From positions 1 through 12,758 of the forward strand of contig CAZSRS010000068.1 in assembly GCA_964609625.1 (NCBI GenBank): 12,758 bases of DNA. Direction: 5' to 3'. This document shows positions 1 through 5,630 of this stretch, one piece after another. The position numbers and the translations under genes are program-made. The notes under the pieces were generated by a model, which was not told the DNA's origin, made no database searches, and saw only the letters and a program-made list of their open reading frames with translations. Each line of letters begins with the position of its first letter. Position 1 is the first letter of the stretch. Origin of the DNA: G963674665 sp964609625 (GTDB taxonomy: Bacteria; Desulfobacterota; Desulfovibrionia; Desulfovibrionales; Desulfovibrionaceae).

Positions 1-661
1 GGGAGCGGTGCATGGGGTTGCGCAGCTGCAGGGCGGCGACGTTGGCCCAGCCCTTTTCGTCCAGGATCTTGCGCAGTTCGGCGGGGCGCAGGTAAACGCC
101 GGGGTACTGGGTGGGGTACTCGCCTTCGGAGAGGACCTTCACCGGGCCGGCCAGGCAGAATTCATTGCGGGCCATGACCATCTGCACGCCGGGGTGGTCC
201 TTCAGGGCGGTTTCCATGAACTTGCCACCGGTGGAATCCTCGCCCTGGCCCTTGTAGACCATCTCGGCTTCCCACTTCTTCTCGTCCTCGGAGATCTGGA
301 ACTTTTCCACGACCTTCATCGTGGCGTAGATCTCGCCTTTGCGCTCCAGGGCGATCTCGTCACTGACCTTGATCTTGGCGGCATCCTCAGCGGAGCAGGA
401 GAGCATCACGGGAACGGGCCAGAAGGTGCCGTTGGCGAGGGTGAACTTCTCGCAAACGCTCTTCCAGTCAGCCTTGCCCATGAAGCCGTCCAGCGGGCTG
501 AAGCCGCCGATGCCCATCATGATCAGGTCGCCCTTTTCCTGGGCGGTGATCTGGATCTTGGTCATGCCAGCAGCTTTTTTCTTTTCCTCTTCCAGGGCAG
601 AACCTTGGAGCAGACATTCAACAAGGCCTTTGCCGCCATGAGGGGGAACCAGTTTCGACAT
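1..661 (-). CDS. sat: ATP sulfurylase (dissimilatory), N-terminal 220 residues, truncated by window edge
   Basis: Sulfate adenylyltransferase converts sulfate and ATP to APS and pyrophosphate in the cytoplasm, the first step of dissimilatory sulfate reduction. The protein begins MSKLVPPHGGKGL, as in Desulfovibrio Sat proteins, and contains the blocks DLIMMGIGGFSPL, NGTFWPVPVML, DHPGVQMVMA and GPVKVLSEGEYP. It leaves the window at QLRNPMHRS (residues 212-220), inside the QxRNPxHxxH nucleotide-binding motif, so roughly the C-terminal half is outside. The ATG at 661-659 is preceded by AAGGAG (674-669) with a 7-nt spacer. It is divergent from aprBA, the next pathway step, across an 880-bp control region. 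No frameshift is visible in the part present. The identity is very secure; the genus is not determined. Confidence 0.96.
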   Translation of the reverse strand, partial: MSKLVPPHGGKGLVECLLQGSALEEEKKKAAGMTKIQITAQEKGDLIMMGIGGFSPLDGFMGKADWKSVCEKFTLANGTFWPVPVMLSCSAEDAAKIKVSDEIALERKGEIYATMKVVEKFQISEDEKKWEAEMVYKGQGEDSTGGKFMETALKDHPGVQMVMARNEFCLAGPVKVLSEGEYPTQYPGVYLRPAELRKILDEKGWANVAALQLRNPMHRS

Positions 662-721
662 GTGCCGTCTCCTTGCGATAATTGTGTTCGAGGTTTGATG
701 AACGTTCCAAATGACGACCAT

Positions 722-766
722 AAAACAAAAGGGCCGCCCCGAAGAGCTGATGCGGACCAGGGCGGG
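722..766 (-). promoter_or_regulatory. Terminator-like hairpin with U-tract in the sat leader
   Basis: Read on the minus strand, CCGCCC (765-760) can pair with GGGCGG (739-734), and three more pairs including G-U extend the stem inward. After CCC comes TTTTGTTTT (730-722). This lies between the proposed sat promoter and the sat start codon, so it is either a leader attenuator or a coincidental structure. The stem is short and the U-tract is separated from it by 3 nt, which weakens the terminator reading. Confidence 0.35.
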
Positions 767-799
767 ACAGAAGCCGCAAAGCCATGAAATGACGTTCAA

Positions 800-831
800 G
801 CCTTAGTGAAAAAAGTGACAGGCTGTCAAGC
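800..831 (-). promoter_or_regulatory. Candidate sat promoter with palindrome at its -35
   Basis: On the minus strand a consensus TTGACA (829-824) is followed 18 nt later by TAAGGC (805-800), or 17 nt later by CTAAGG; both are poor -10 elements. The -35 sits in GCTTGACAGCC (831-821), which is identical to the block at the apr promoter. A perfect inverted repeat TGACAG-G-CTGTCA (816-828) overlaps the -35 and spacer and could be an operator. A weaker Rex/CRP-like array, GTGA-N6-TGAC (806-819), also falls in the spacer. A second weak candidate, TTGGAA-N17-TATTAG, lies upstream at 971-943. Confidence 0.45.
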
Positions 832-1149
832 GGTAGTTGCCTGTCCTCGTCAAATTGTGAAGGTTTTTTAATGTTCAAGAAATGGCTCTGGACCGCGAGA
901 ATCGCGGTATTCTCCCCTCGGTCGAGGACACTTTAAAGCATGCTAATATATTGAAACTATATGAATTCCAAGAAGATCCCACAAGCAAGCGGGTTCTTGC
1001 CCACAGAGGATTGCAGGGCTGCGTGCTCTGGTCGAGGGGCTCTTGCACCAGGATGGTTTTCGATGTAATAGTATCAATGTTCAAGGGTTGTCCAAACAGA
1101 TGTTGGCCGGATCGGATTGCTGTTTTCGCCCACCCCACAGAGAAAAGAT
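832..1149. other. Non-coding divergent spacer between the sat and apr promoters
   Basis: I see no convincing gene here: short open frames on both strands lack ribosome binding sites and recognisable domains. It contains TTGTGAA (855-861), a Rex-type half-site whose partner half is degenerate; an AT-rich block near 931-970; and AATGTTCAAG repeated directly at 870-879 and 1076-1085. It probably holds regulator-binding sites for the two divergent promoters. Confidence 0.5.
893..914. repeat. Two overlapping perfect inverted repeats
   Basis: CCGCGA-GAA-TCGCGG (893-907) and GAGAAT-CGCGGT-ATTCTC (897-914) are both perfect 6-bp-arm inverted repeats that share bases, so in single strands they are mutually exclusive. 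A further short palindrome, CCTCG-GT-CGAGG, follows at 916-927. As duplex DNA the 18-bp repeat looks like a dimeric regulator site between the divergent promoters. Function is unknown. Confidence 0.5.
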
Positions 1150-1151
1150 GC

Positions 1152-1180
1152 TTGACAGCCGTGTAGGGGCTTGTTATTTA
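1152..1180 (+). promoter_or_regulatory. Sigma-70-type promoter of the apr leader
   Basis: A perfect -35 TTGACA (1152-1157), a 17-nt spacer and a -10 TATTTA (1175-1180) form the best promoter match in the divergent region. Transcription would begin near 1187 and give a leader of about 353 nt before aprB. I found no equally good promoter nearer aprB, although TATAGA (1460-1465) without a matching -35 cannot be excluded. Confidence 0.7.
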
Positions 1181-1188
1181 TCTCACAA
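1171..1188. promoter_or_regulatory. Rex-like operator overlapping the apr -10
   Basis: TTGTTATTTATCTCACAA matches 14 of 18 positions of the idealised Rex palindrome TTGTGAAATATTTCACAA, with both outer TTGT/ACAA quartets intact. It covers the -10 element and the predicted start site, where bound repressor would block transcription. Rex senses NADH/NAD+, and sulfate-reduction genes including sat are known or predicted Rex targets in Desulfovibrionales. Binding here is inferred. Confidence 0.5.
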
Positions 1189-1253
1189 GCAACGGGACGT
1201 TGCCTCTGTAAGCCGGAGCGGGCAGAGCAGGGACCACGCAAGGAGGAGAAGGC

Positions 1254-1403
1254 ATGCTTCAAGGGCCGGGCGCCCTTACCATCAAACAAGGGGAACCGTT
1301 CATCTCGGGGAACGGGTTCACTCTTGTTCGGCTTTCCTTGTGTGCCAAGCGGAAAAGGTGCTGTCGCGCGGCAAGCTGTCGCGTGGCGGCTTTTTTTTCG
1401 TGA
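1254..1403 (+). CDS. Leader peptide of 49 residues upstream of aprB, Cys-containing
   Basis: No homologue is recognised. The ATG at 1254 has an almost ideal Shine-Dalgarno, AAGGAGG (1240-1246), 7 nt upstream, and lies about 67 nt after the predicted transcription start. The 49-residue product has a neutral first half and a basic, Cys-bearing C-terminal half, CAKRKRCCRAASC, with Cys at 30, 36, 37 and 42. The last codons run through both arms and the U-tract of an intrinsic terminator (1360-1398), so TTT TTT encodes two Phe, and TGA (1401-1403) falls just past it. This layout resembles attenuator leader peptides such as E. coli pyrL, where a closely following ribosome prevents the terminator folding. 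It could instead be a free-standing small protein, or an untranslated chance frame. Confidence 0.55.
   Translation: MLQGPGALTIKQGEPFISGNGFTLVRLSLCAKRKRCCRAASCRVAAFFS
1261..1319 (+). promoter_or_regulatory. Two hairpins in the apr leader RNA
   Basis: AAGGGC-CGGGC-GCCCTT (1261-1277) forms a 6-bp stem. GAACCGTT (1293-1300) pairs with AACGGGTTC (1311-1319) with one bulged G. Both lie inside the leader ORF before the terminator and could act as pause structures that synchronise RNA polymerase with a ribosome. No clear antiterminator pairing with the terminator arms was found. Confidence 0.4.
1360..1398 (+). terminator. Intrinsic terminator inside the apr leader (candidate attenuator)
   Basis: GCTGTCGCGCGGC (1360-1372) and GTCGCGTGGCGGC (1378-1390) form an uninterrupted 13-bp stem counting four G-U pairs, with loop AAGCT, followed directly by eight T (1391-1398). 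It stands downstream of the apr promoter and 141 nt before the aprB ATG, so it must be bypassed if that promoter drives aprBA. The stem region is also a 13-nt direct repeat with one mismatch (1360-1372 and 1375-1387). Confidence 0.72.
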
Positions 1404-1414
1404 AAAGGTTGTCT

Positions 1415-1455
1415 GGAAAGGAGCAGGGAGTCTGCGACGCCTCTGCTCTTTTCTT
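1415..1455 (+). promoter_or_regulatory. Second leader hairpin before aprB
   Basis: The segment 1415-1428 can pair with 1441-1454, centred on GAGCAG/CTGCTC, to give about 14 pairs including G-U, with a 12-nt loop. Its TTTT stretch (1449-1452) is at the base of the stem rather than fully after it. It could be a weak terminator or a processed/stabilising 5' structure of the aprBA mRNA. Confidence 0.4.
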
Positions 1456-1539
1456 CCAATATAGATGACGCAACCGTCACTCTCAATTAGTTTGGTTAGG
1501 TTGTAGTTGAACCCTTAACGCATTGTGGAGGAATTAAGT

Positions 1540-2049
1540 ATGCCGACTTATGTTGATCCGCAAAAGTGCGATGGCTGCAAGGGCGGTGAAAAGACTGCCT
1601 GCATGTACATCTGCCCCAATGACCTGATGATCCTTGATCCCGACGAAATGAAGGCCTTCAACCAGGAACCCGATGCATGCTGGGAGTGCTACTCCTGCAT
1701 CAAGATCTGCCCTCAGGGTGCCATCACCGCCCGCCCCTACGCCGACTTCGCGCCCATGGGCGGCACCTGTATCCCCCTGCGCGGTTCCGAAGACATCATG
1801 TGGACCGTCAAGTTCCGCAACGGCAGCGTGAAACGCTTCAAATTCCCCATCCGCACCACTGCCGAGGGTTCGATCAAGCCCCTGGATGGCAAGCCTGAAG
1901 CCGGCGACATCGAAGATCAGCTGCTCTTCACCGAATCTGCGGCCACGCTGATCAAGCCCGCCGCTGTTCTCGGCAAGAAGTTCGAGATGACCGACGCCGA
2001 CTTGTCCCAGTGCTGGTTTGACGCCGGTTGCGAAGGTGGCAACAGGTAG
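1540..2049 (+). CDS. aprB: Adenylylsulfate (APS) reductase beta subunit, 169 aa
   Basis: AprB is the iron-sulfur subunit of cytoplasmic APS reductase, carrying electrons through two [4Fe-4S] clusters to the FAD of AprA. The N-terminal ferredoxin domain has CDGCKGG (Cys 10, 13), then Cys 21 and 25, and CWECYSCIKICP (Cys 47, 50, 53, 57). Trp48 matches the tryptophan placed between FAD and cluster I in the Archaeoglobus enzyme. The C-terminal beta-rich part and tail (SQCWFDAG) are typical of the family, and the length fits. The start is ATG 1540 rather than GTG 1525, because GGAGG (1527-1531) lies 8 nt before 1540. aprA follows after 54 nt as its operon partner. Confidence 0.97.
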   Translation: MPTYVDPQKCDGCKGGEKTACMYICPNDLMILDPDEMKAFNQEPDACWECYSCIKICPQGAITARPYADFAPMGGTCIPLRGSEDIMWTVKFRNGSVKRFKFPIRTTAEGSIKPLDGKPEAGDIEDQLLFTESAATLIKPAAVLGKKFEMTDADLSQCWFDAGCEGGNR

Positions 2050-2103
2050 TTTCGACGGTCAACGAGCAATCAAGCAAACTTGCAGTTCACAAGGAGATAT
2101 ATC

Positions 2104-4095
2104 ATGCCGAAGATTCCCGTGAAGGAAACCCCTCGCGGTTTGGCGATCGCCGAGCCCAAAGTGGTTGAACAGGACGTTGACGTTCTGCTGGTCGGCGGCG
2201 GCATGGGCTGCTGCGGCGCGGCTGTGGAAGTCATGGCCTGGGCCAAGAAATACGCCCCTGACCTGAAGATCAAGCTGGTTGACAAGGCCGCTCTCGAGCG
2301 TTCCGGCGCCGTTGCCCAGGGTCTGTCCGCCATCAATACCTATATCGGCAAGAACCCGACGGACGACTACGTCCGCATGGTCCGCACCGACCTGATGGGC
2401 CTGGTTCGTGAAGACTTGATCTTCGACCTCGGCCGCCACGTTGACGATTCCGTCCATCTGTTCGAGGAATGGGGCCTGCCCCTGTGGGTCAAGAAGGACG
2501 GCCACAACATCGACGGCGCCGCCGCCAAGGCCGCCGGCCTGAAGGTTCGCGAAGGCGCCGAGCCCGTACGCTCCGGCCGCTGGCAGATCATGATCAACGG
2601 TGAGTCCTACAAGGTCATCGTTGCCGAGGCCGCCAAGAACGCCCTGGGCGAAGAGCGTATCCAGGAGCGCGTGTTCATCGTGAAGCTGCTGCTCGACGCC
2701 AATCAGCCCAACCGTATCGCTGGCGCCGTGGGCTTCAACCTGCGCGAGAACGTGGTCCAGATCTACAAGGCCAACGCCATTCTGGTGGCCTGCGGCGGCG
2801 CCGTGAACGTGTATCGCCCCCGCTCCACTGGTGAGGGCATGGGCCGCGCTTGGTACCCCGTGTGGAACGCCGGCTCCACCTACACCATGTGTGCCCAGGT
2901 CGGCGCCGAAATGACCATGATGGAAAACCGTTTCGTCCCCGCCCGCTTCAAGGACGGTTACGGCCCGGTCGGTGCCTGGTTCCTGCTGTTCAAGGCCAAG
3001 GCCACCAACTACAAGGGTGAAGACTACTGCGCGACCAACCGCGCCATGTTGAAGCCCTACGAGGAGCGCGGCTACGCCAAGGGTCACGTCATCCCCACCT
3101 GCCTGCGCAACCACATGATGCTGCGTGAAATGCGTGAAGGCCGCGGCCCCATCTACATGGACACCAAGACCGCCCTGCTGACCACCTTCGAGACCATGAC
3201 CCCGGCCCAGCAGAAGCATCTGGAAGCCGAAGCATGGGAAGACTTCCTCGACATGTGTGTCGGTCAGGCCAACCTCTGGGCCGCCACGAACACCGCCCCC
3301 GAGGAAAAGGGCTCCGAGATCATGCCCACCGAGCCGTATCTGCTGGGCTCCCACTCCGGTTGCTGCGGCATCTGGGTCTCCGGTCCGGACGAGGACTGGG
3401 TTCCCGAGGACTACAAAGTCCGTGCCGACAACGGCAAGGTCTACAACCGCATGACCACGGTCAACGGTCTGTTCACCTGCGCTGACGGCGTCGGCGCTTC
3501 CGGCCACAAGTTCTCCTCCGGCGCTCACGCCGAGGGCCGCATGGCCGGCAAGCAGCTGGTGCGTTGGTGCCTGGATCACAAGGACTACAAGCCCGCCTTC
3601 AAGGAAACCGCCGAGGAACTGAAGCAGCTCATCTACCGCCCCTTCTACAACTACGAGAAGGGCAAGGGCGCTTCCACGGATCCCGTCGTCAACCCCGAGT
3701 ACATCTCGCCCAAGAACTTCATGCTGCGCCTGATCAAGTGCACGGACGAGTACGGCGGTGGCGTCGGCACCTACTACACCTGCTCCGCCGCTTCCCTGGA
3801 CACCGGCTTCGCGCTGATGGACATGATGGAAGAGGATTCCCTGAAGCTGGCCGCCCGCGATCTGCACGAGCTGCTGCGCTGCTGGGAGAACTACCACCGT
3901 CTGTGGACCGTGCGCCTGCACATGCAGCACATCCGCTTCCGCGAAGAGACCCGTTACCCCGGCTTCTACTACCGCGCCGACTTCATGGGCCTGGACGACA
4001 GCAAGTGGAAGTGCTTCGTGAACTCGAAGTACGATCCTGCAAAGGGCGAAGTGAAGATCTTCAAGAAGCCCTACTACCAGATCATTCCTGACTAA
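2104..4095 (+). CDS. aprA: Adenylylsulfate (APS) reductase alpha subunit, 663 aa
   Basis: AprA is the FAD-containing catalytic subunit that reduces APS to sulfite and AMP, with AprB as partner. The Rossmann FAD motif is DVLLVGGGMGCCGAA (Gly 31-33 onward). Family blocks include RAWYPVWNAGSTY (Trp250), NRFVPARFKDGYGPVGAWFLLF (Arg281, Leu294) and GSHSGCCGIW (His417); by motif order these correspond to the substrate-binding Trp, Arg, Leu and His described for Archaeoglobus AprA, an equivalence inferred rather than aligned. The C-terminal helical domain ends FKKPYYQIIPD. Start ATG 2104 has AAGGAG (2091-2096) 7 nt upstream; the in-frame TTG at 2080 lacks one. Length is typical, no defect is seen, and strong codon bias (CTG, GGC, AAG) suggests high expression. 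A strong terminator begins 9 nt after the stop. Confidence 0.98.
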   Translation: MPKIPVKETPRGLAIAEPKVVEQDVDVLLVGGGMGCCGAAVEVMAWAKKYAPDLKIKLVDKAALERSGAVAQGLSAINTYIGKNPTDDYVRMVRTDLMGLVREDLIFDLGRHVDDSVHLFEEWGLPLWVKKDGHNIDGAAAKAAGLKVREGAEPVRSGRWQIMINGESYKVIVAEAAKNALGEERIQERVFIVKLLLDANQPNRIAGAVGFNLRENVVQIYKANAILVACGGAVNVYRPRSTGEGMGRAWYPVWNAGSTYTMCAQVGAEMTMMENRFVPARFKDGYGPVGAWFLLFKAKATNYKGEDYCATNRAMLKPYEERGYAKGHVIPTCLRNHMMLREMREGRGPIYMDTKTALLTTFETMTPAQQKHLEAEAWEDFLDMCVGQANLWAATNTAPEEKGSEIMPTEPYLLGSHSGCCGIWVSGPDEDWVPEDYKVRADNGKVYNRMTTVNGLFTCADGVGASGHKFSSGAHAEGRMAGKQLVRWCLDHKDYKPAFKETAEELKQLIYRPFYNYEKGKGASTDPVVNPEYISPKNFMLRLIKCTDEYGGGVGTYYTCSAASLDTGFALMDMMEEDSLKLAARDLHELLRCWENYHRLWTVRLHMQHIRFREETRYPGFYYRADFMGLDDSKWKCFVNSKYDPAKGEVKIFKKPYYQIIPD

Positions 4096-4104
4096 ACCAC
4101 GTAC

Positions 4105-4139
4105 AAGCGGCTGCGGGCGATGCCCGCAGCCGCTTTTTT
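4105..4139 (+). terminator. Intrinsic terminator after aprA
   Basis: GCGGCTGCGGGC (4107-4118), loop GAT, and GCCCGCAGCCGC (4122-4133) form a perfect 12-bp stem, extended by AA/TT, followed by TTTTTT (4134-4139). It is a textbook terminator that should end most aprBA transcripts and separates their level from qmo. Confidence 0.93.
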
Positions 4140-4141
4140 AA

Positions 4142-4209
4142 TCGGACCGCCTGGCGGTCCGAAGCGGGCAATGTGGCCCGCGAGCGCACAAGGGCCTTGG
4201 AAAAGGCCC
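4142..4209. repeat. Three consecutive hairpins in the aprA-qmoA gap
   Basis: After the terminator come a perfect palindrome with 10-bp arms and a 1-nt centre (4142-4162, arm TCGGACCGCC), then GCGGGC-AATGTG-GCCCGC (4164-4181), then GGGCCTT-GGAA-AAGGCCC (4192-4209). The rest of the gap to qmoA (4210-4388) has no convincing promoter; Rex-type half-sites TTGTG (4215-4219) and TCACAA (4350-4355) are too far apart to form one operator. The hairpins may stabilise or terminate readthrough RNA. Confidence 0.6.
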
Positions 4210-4388
4210 GAATATTGTGTAAGGGGGGTGTGCATGCGGCGGAGGGCATCAGCTTTCACTGCCCATGTGGGTCACCCTGGCAGCTTTTCAGTCGCAGGGG
4301 TCTGAGCCGAAGCTGTGACCGTGAGCGTGATTGCCTCGGCTTGGGCCACTCACAATGGAGGGCCGCAAAAACTGTACGGAGGAGTGTG

Positions 4389-5624
4389 ATGTCGAATTCG
4401 ATACTCGTCATAGGAGGCGGCTTCAGTGGCATCACGGCCGCCCTGGAAGCCGCGGAAGTCGGCTATGAGGTATTCATCGTAGAAAAGAGTCCGTATTTGG
4501 GCGGACGGGTGATGCAGCTGAACAAGTATTTCCCCAAACTCTGTCCTCCGTCCTGTGGTCTGGAAATCCAGTATCAACGCATCCGCAAGAATCCGAGGGT
4601 GCACTTCTTCACGCAGTCCGAGGTGGTCAAGGTGTCCGGCAAGGCGGGTGACTTCACGATCCGCATCAAGGTCACTCCCCGCTACACCGCCGCTCATGGC
4701 GCCGATCTCAGCGACATCGCGGCCAAGCTCGAGACCGAAATCGAGGACGATTTCAACTTCAAGCTGGTGAGCAAGAAACCCCTGTACATGGATGTGCCCT
4801 TTGCCTTCCCCCACCGTTGGGTGCTGGAAAAGGACAAGCTCGATGTCGCCGAGACCCGGCTGGTTCACAACTCCACGGCCGTGGATCTAGACCAAGAACC
4901 CCGTGAATTCGAACTCAACGTGGGCAGCATCATCGTGGCCACGGGCTGGAAGCCCTACGACGTGACCAGGTTGAGCAATCTCGGAGCCGGGAAGATCAAA
5001 AATTGCATCTCCAACATGCAAATGGAGCGCTTGGCCGCCGCCAACGGCCCCACCAAGGGGAAAATTCTCCGTCCTTCCGACGGCAAGGAGCCCAAGCGTG
5101 TGGCTTTCGTGCAATGCGCCGGCTCCCGCGACCAGAACCACCTCAATTTCTGCTCCTATATCTGCTGCATGGCATCGCTGAAACAGGCAACCTACATCCG
5201 CGAGCAGTACCCGCAAGCGGAGGTGGTCATTTACTACATCGATCTGCGCACGCCGGAACGCTACGACAAGTTCAAGCGTAAAGTGACCGCTGACGAAAAA
5301 ATCACCTTGATCAAGGGTAAGGTGGCGGGTGTTGCCGAAGCCTCCAACGGCGATGTGATCGTGGAAGCCGAAGACGCTGTGAAGGGCGTGAAGATGGAAT
5401 CCACGTTCGATCTGGTCGTGCTTGCAACGGGCATGCAGCCCAGCTTGGCCGATGCCCGTCTGCCCCTCGATGTGCCGATTGACGAGGACGGCTTCATCGT
5501 TGGAGGTGAAGAGAAGGGCATTTTCGCTGCCGGCTGCGCCAAGAAACCCCTGGACGTGATGAAATCCGCGCAATCCGCGACTGGCGCCGCAATGCGGGCG
5601 ATTCAAACGGTGAGAGGGAGGTAG
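4389..5624 (+). CDS. qmoA: Quinone-interacting membrane-bound oxidoreductase subunit A (HdrA-like flavoprotein), 411 aa
   Basis: QmoA is a cytoplasmic FAD subunit of the QmoABC complex, which links menaquinol oxidation to APS reductase; it is related to heterodisulfide reductase HdrA. The N-terminal dinucleotide fold is SILVIGGGFSGITAAL (Gly 9, 11, 14), with the ribose-binding Glu32 in IVEK, then GGRVMQ and the conserved LCPPSCG (Cys 52, 56). A later cysteine group, QCAGSRD (Cys243) and FCSYICC (Cys 255, 259, 260), matches the HdrA-family cluster region. The C-terminal second FAD segment is VVLATGMQPS, with GIFAAGCAKKP. ATG 4389 is chosen because GGAGGAG (4378-4384) precedes it; farther in-frame upstream codons extend into a region with no homology. 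qmoB starts 6 nt after its stop. Confidence 0.95.
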   Translation: MSNSILVIGGGFSGITAALEAAEVGYEVFIVEKSPYLGGRVMQLNKYFPKLCPPSCGLEIQYQRIRKNPRVHFFTQSEVVKVSGKAGDFTIRIKVTPRYTAAHGADLSDIAAKLETEIEDDFNFKLVSKKPLYMDVPFAFPHRWVLEKDKLDVAETRLVHNSTAVDLDQEPREFELNVGSIIVATGWKPYDVTRLSNLGAGKIKNCISNMQMERLAAANGPTKGKILRPSDGKEPKRVAFVQCAGSRDQNHLNFCSYICCMASLKQATYIREQYPQAEVVIYYIDLRTPERYDKFKRKVTADEKITLIKGKVAGVAEASNGDVIVEAEDAVKGVKMESTFDLVVLATGMQPSLADARLPLDVPIDEDGFIVGGEEKGIFAAGCAKKPLDVMKSAQSATGAAMRAIQTVRGR

Positions 5625-5630
5625 CGAATA

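Noticed and set aside
8..787. Plus-strand open frame of 259 codons over sat and its leader
   Set aside because: It is antisense to unmistakable ATP sulfurylase sequence, and its product has no known features.
882..1166. Plus-strand ORF of 94 codons in the sat-apr spacer
   Set aside because: No Shine-Dalgarno, no domain, and it ends within the apr promoter. The overlapping minus-strand frame at 875-1138 is equally featureless.
1043..1468. Plus-strand ORF of 141 codons through the apr leader
   Set aside because: It starts upstream of the likely transcription start, has no ribosome binding site, and overlaps in another frame the 49-codon ORF that does have one.
2059..3930. Open frame of 623 codons antisense to aprA
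   Set aside because: Same cause: biased codons of the highly expressed aprA leave few stops on the opposite strand. No recognisable protein.
4173..4388. N-terminal extension of QmoA from an upstream in-frame start
   Set aside because: The extension shows no homology. The FAD motif starts a few residues after ATG 4389, which has a strong GGAGGAG site.
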